A stretch of DNA of 64,000 nt from Cupriavidus sp. P-10 (GTDB lineage Bacteria; Pseudomonadota; Gammaproteobacteria; Burkholderiales; Burkholderiaceae): contig NZ_AP025171.1 of assembly GCF_003402535.2 (NCBI RefSeq), forward strand, positions 2,865,166 through 2,929,165, read 5' to 3'. Positions 63,168-64,000 of the stretch are shown one piece after another (position 1 is the first letter of the stretch; each line of letters opens with the position of its first letter). The notes beneath the pieces are model-generated. The model was not told where the DNA came from, made no database searches, and saw only the letters and a program-made list of their open reading frames with translations. The position numbers and the translations under genes were made by a program.

Positions 63168-63454
63168 GGAAACTTGGCGAGGCGTCTATTCATAGGGCAC
63201 CGTCCATTGACGCAGAAACAGGTACGGGCGCGGCCAGGGACTGCGCGGCGCGGGTGCGCAGAAATGGGTACGCTTGCCACGGGCCAGGCGAACTCAGGTG
63301 CCGGCGCAGAATTGGGTACGCCGCAGAAATGGGTACGCAACGGCGAATACATGGCGGTTTTTCTTCGCCGCGCAGAATCGGGTACGACTTCGGCGGGTCT
63401 GCCGCAGAAACGGGTACGCTTTTGCCCCTGAGCGGCTGACGGCGATCCCGGCTT

Positions 63455-63470
63455 CGAACCCTTTTCTGCG
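63455..63470 (-). repeat. Diverged iteron on the minus strand
   Basis: CGAACCCTTTTCTGCG reads CGCAGAAAAGGGTTCG on the minus strand, 14 of 16 matching the consensus. Directly followed by GGGGATAACCCC. Confidence 0.7.
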
Positions 63471-63551
63471 GGGATAACCCCCGCCGCGGGCCCGCCAGCG
63501 GCGTACTTCGGTGGTAAGCGGGGCGTAAACCGCGTATACCGCCCCGCCTGG

Positions 63552-63567
63552 CGCAGAAACAGGTACG
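63552..63567 (+). repeat. Iteron next to the DnaA-like boxes
   Basis: CGCAGAAACAGGTACG, one transition from consensus, 17 bases before the first DnaA-like word. Confidence 0.9.
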
Positions 63568-63583
63568 CTTTGCGCGATCGCCG

Positions 63584-63619
63584 TTGTGGAAAAGCTTGTG
63601 GAAACACGGAGTTATCCCC
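63584..63619. promoter_or_regulatory. Cluster of DnaA-box-like words
   Basis: TGTGGAAAA (63586-63594) is one base from the reverse consensus TGTGGATAA; TGTGGAAAC (63598-63606) differs at two, in phase 12 bases later; GTTATCCCC (63611-63619) resembles the plus-strand box. The trio lies immediately before the core iterons, as in many iteron origins. Confidence 0.55.
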
Positions 63620-63723
63620 GCAGAAACCAGTACGCGCACTCCGCAGATACAGGTTCGGTCTTTCGCAGATACGGGTTCGGCCCTTCGCAGAATCGAGTAC
63701 GTTTGTCCGCAGATTCGGGTTCG
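63619..63723 (+). repeat. Core iteron array: five copies at 22-23 base period
   Basis: Sites start at 63619, 63642, 63664, 63686 and 63708 (spacing 23, 22, 22, 22, i.e. about two helical turns, same face). Sequences CGCAGAAACCAGTACG, CGCAGATACAGGTTCG, CGCAGATACGGGTTCG, CGCAGAATCGAGTACG, CGCAGATTCGGGTTCG: each departs from the consensus at two or more bases, unlike most distant copies. Head-to-tail tandem iterons at two-turn spacing are the classic initiator-binding core. Confidence 0.9.
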
Positions 63724-63830
63724 CTGGGGTTGTTTTTTCCCTTACGAATCAAGGCGCTGAACTTCACGTATACGGTTTACAAGTAGTTAACCCGTATCGG
63801 TATCGTTTACTGGTAGTCACAGGGTTGCGC
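63724..63830. promoter_or_regulatory. A/T-richer block with repeated GTATNNGTTTAC words (possible melting region or rep operator)
   Basis: Directly right of the core array the base composition drops sharply toward A/T (GTTGTTTTTTCCC; GTATACGGTTTACAAGTAGTTAACC). GTATACGGTTTAC...GTAG and GTATCGTTTAC...GTAG form a direct repeat (63770-63815). AACCCGTATC at 63789-63798 matches part of the core iteron in reverse orientation (half site). Such inverted half sites often serve as autoregulatory operators of rep genes. Confidence 0.5.
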
Positions 63831-63862
63831 ACCGTGGACAACCCTGCCGGGTTGCCCACCGT
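63822..63862. repeat. Direct repeat GGGTTGCGCACCGT / GGGTTGCCCACCGT
   Basis: 14-base copies at 63822-63835 and 63849-63862, one mismatch, period 27; the segment between them is also part of an imperfect inverted repeat (63833-63845 with 63849-63861). Confidence 0.75.
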
Positions 63863-63879
63863 CCGCACCCCAGCTGCCA

Positions 63880-63896
63880 GTCGGGAGAGTCCCGAC
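63880..63896. repeat. Short perfect hairpin
   Basis: GTCGGGA-GAG-TCCCGAC. Followed by a few A but no T run; 36 bases before the last iteron. Confidence 0.75.
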
Positions 63897-63931
63897 ACGG
63901 CAAAACCCCGGCAAGCAAGGCTAAGCTTCAG

Positions 63932-63947
63932 CGTACCTGTTTCTGCG
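63932..63947 (-). repeat. Last iteron, inverted relative to the core
   Basis: CGTACCTGTTTCTGCG = CGCAGAAACAGGTACG on the minus strand, one transition from consensus. It faces the core array and lies 53 bases from the window end, a natural position for an operator of a rightward rep gene. Confidence 0.88.
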
Positions 63948-64000
63948 TGACAACCTTTGCGGCTTCGAGTACAAAGGCGGGTATTCCGAAGCACGCCAAT

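Larger units (their letters stand above)
62600..63418 (+). repeat. Spaced iteron cluster, 14 plus-strand copies
   Basis: 16-base sites start at 62600, 62657, 62712, 62767, 62888, 62957, 63003, 63078, 63211, 63257, 63305, 63322, 63371 and 63403. All point the same way. The core is CGCAGAAA(C/T)(G/A)GGTACG; 63003 ends in A and 63305 and 63371 carry AATTGGG or AATCGGG. The first four are 57, 55 and 55 bases apart; later spacing is irregular. Confidence 0.92.
62600..64000. other. Putative replication origin region of a secondary chromosome (left part)
   Basis: About 1.4 kb with no credible gene and 22 copies of a 16-base iteron-like repeat, DnaA-box-like words, an A/T-richer block, and several inverted repeats. 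This is the organisation of iteron-controlled origins (RepA-type chromids and plasmids). The initiator gene, par genes and the rest of the origin lie beyond the window, so replication function is inferred. Confidence 0.75.

Noticed and set aside
62600..63420. CRISPR array
   Set aside because: The repeats are only 16 bases, vary at internal positions, have irregular spacing (17 to 133 bases), occur on both strands elsewhere and have no cas genes nearby.
62409..63440. Plus- and minus-strand open frames of 80-250 codons in the origin region
   Set aside because: Their products repeat RRNGYA, TQKRVR, YPFLR or VPVSA strings that are simply the iteron read in different frames; no ribosome sites or domains.
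38850..63947. parS (ParB-binding) sites
   Set aside because: Chromosomal and chromid parS sites are palindromic; CGCAGAAACGGGTACG has no dyad symmetry, and its 22-base tandem form fits an initiator iteron better.

Overview
The window is GC-rich, densely coded betaproteobacterial DNA with almost no mobile DNA. The gene families and their order fit a Cupriavidus/Ralstonia-type genome: long-form ArgG, Bug-type binding proteins, SlyX, YccF, and an Entner-Doudoroff cluster that I recall lying near the end of chromosome 2 in Cupriavidus necator (from memory, not checked). The right edge looks like the replication origin region of a secondary chromosome (chromid). From about 62.6 kb the sequence is non-coding and filled with a 16-bp iteron, CGCAGAAACGGGTACG, ending in a tight array with about 22-bp spacing at 63619-63723. 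DnaA-box-like words and an A/T-richer stretch with candidate rep-promoter repeats lie beside it. The initiator gene itself would be just beyond base 64000 and is not seen.

Layout. 1-6.2 kb: gallate catabolism (LigJ-type hydratase, galD tautomerase, a LysR regulator with two HTH domains, an aromatic-acid MFS transporter, gallate dioxygenase galA). 6.2-9.4 kb: a GST, proline iminopeptidase and argG with a clear terminator. 9.7-12.7 kb: a CoA-transferase / Bug receptor / enoyl-CoA hydratase operon facing a LysR gene. 13.9-18.4 kb: small housekeeping and unknown genes (VOC protein, slyX, DUF1439 lipid-binding-like protein, EamA transporter, a sirtuin translationally coupled to a small Cys-rich protein). 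18.6-25.8 kb: patatin-type autotransporter, a split YeeE/YedE pair, IclR regulator, PilZ flagellar-brake protein, LysR/LysE pair. 25.8-28.4 kb: thpR, ogt and an Ada-AlkA fusion (alkylation repair). 28.6-35.8 kb: M16 peptidase, a small gene under a textbook LexA box, acyl-CoA dehydrogenase, OPT transporter. 35.9-38.3 kb: flavin monooxygenase, a DUF2783-like small protein and a MarR regulator with an obvious inverted-repeat operator. 38.3-47.5 kb: YccF, hydroxyacid dehydrogenase, then the Entner-Doudoroff block zwf-pgl-glk followed without a gap by a response regulator and histidine kinase, with edd divergent. 47.5-62.4 kb: MscS channel, an AraC pseudogene, MFS exporter, TonB-dependent receptor, prfC, YihY protein, small lipoprotein, secreted protein, sigma-54 regulator with a small partner, AzgA-type purine permease and a cold-shock protein. 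62.5-64 kb: origin region.

The most notable observation is that the origin iteron is not confined to the origin. Ten single copies that keep the consensus or differ from it by one transition are scattered leftward for about 24 kb (to 38850). Nine of these are between genes and one is inside glk, where it is read as protein. The tight array at the origin is made of more diverged copies. This is the layout expected if the outlying sites titrate or handcuff the initiator, or otherwise organise the origin domain.
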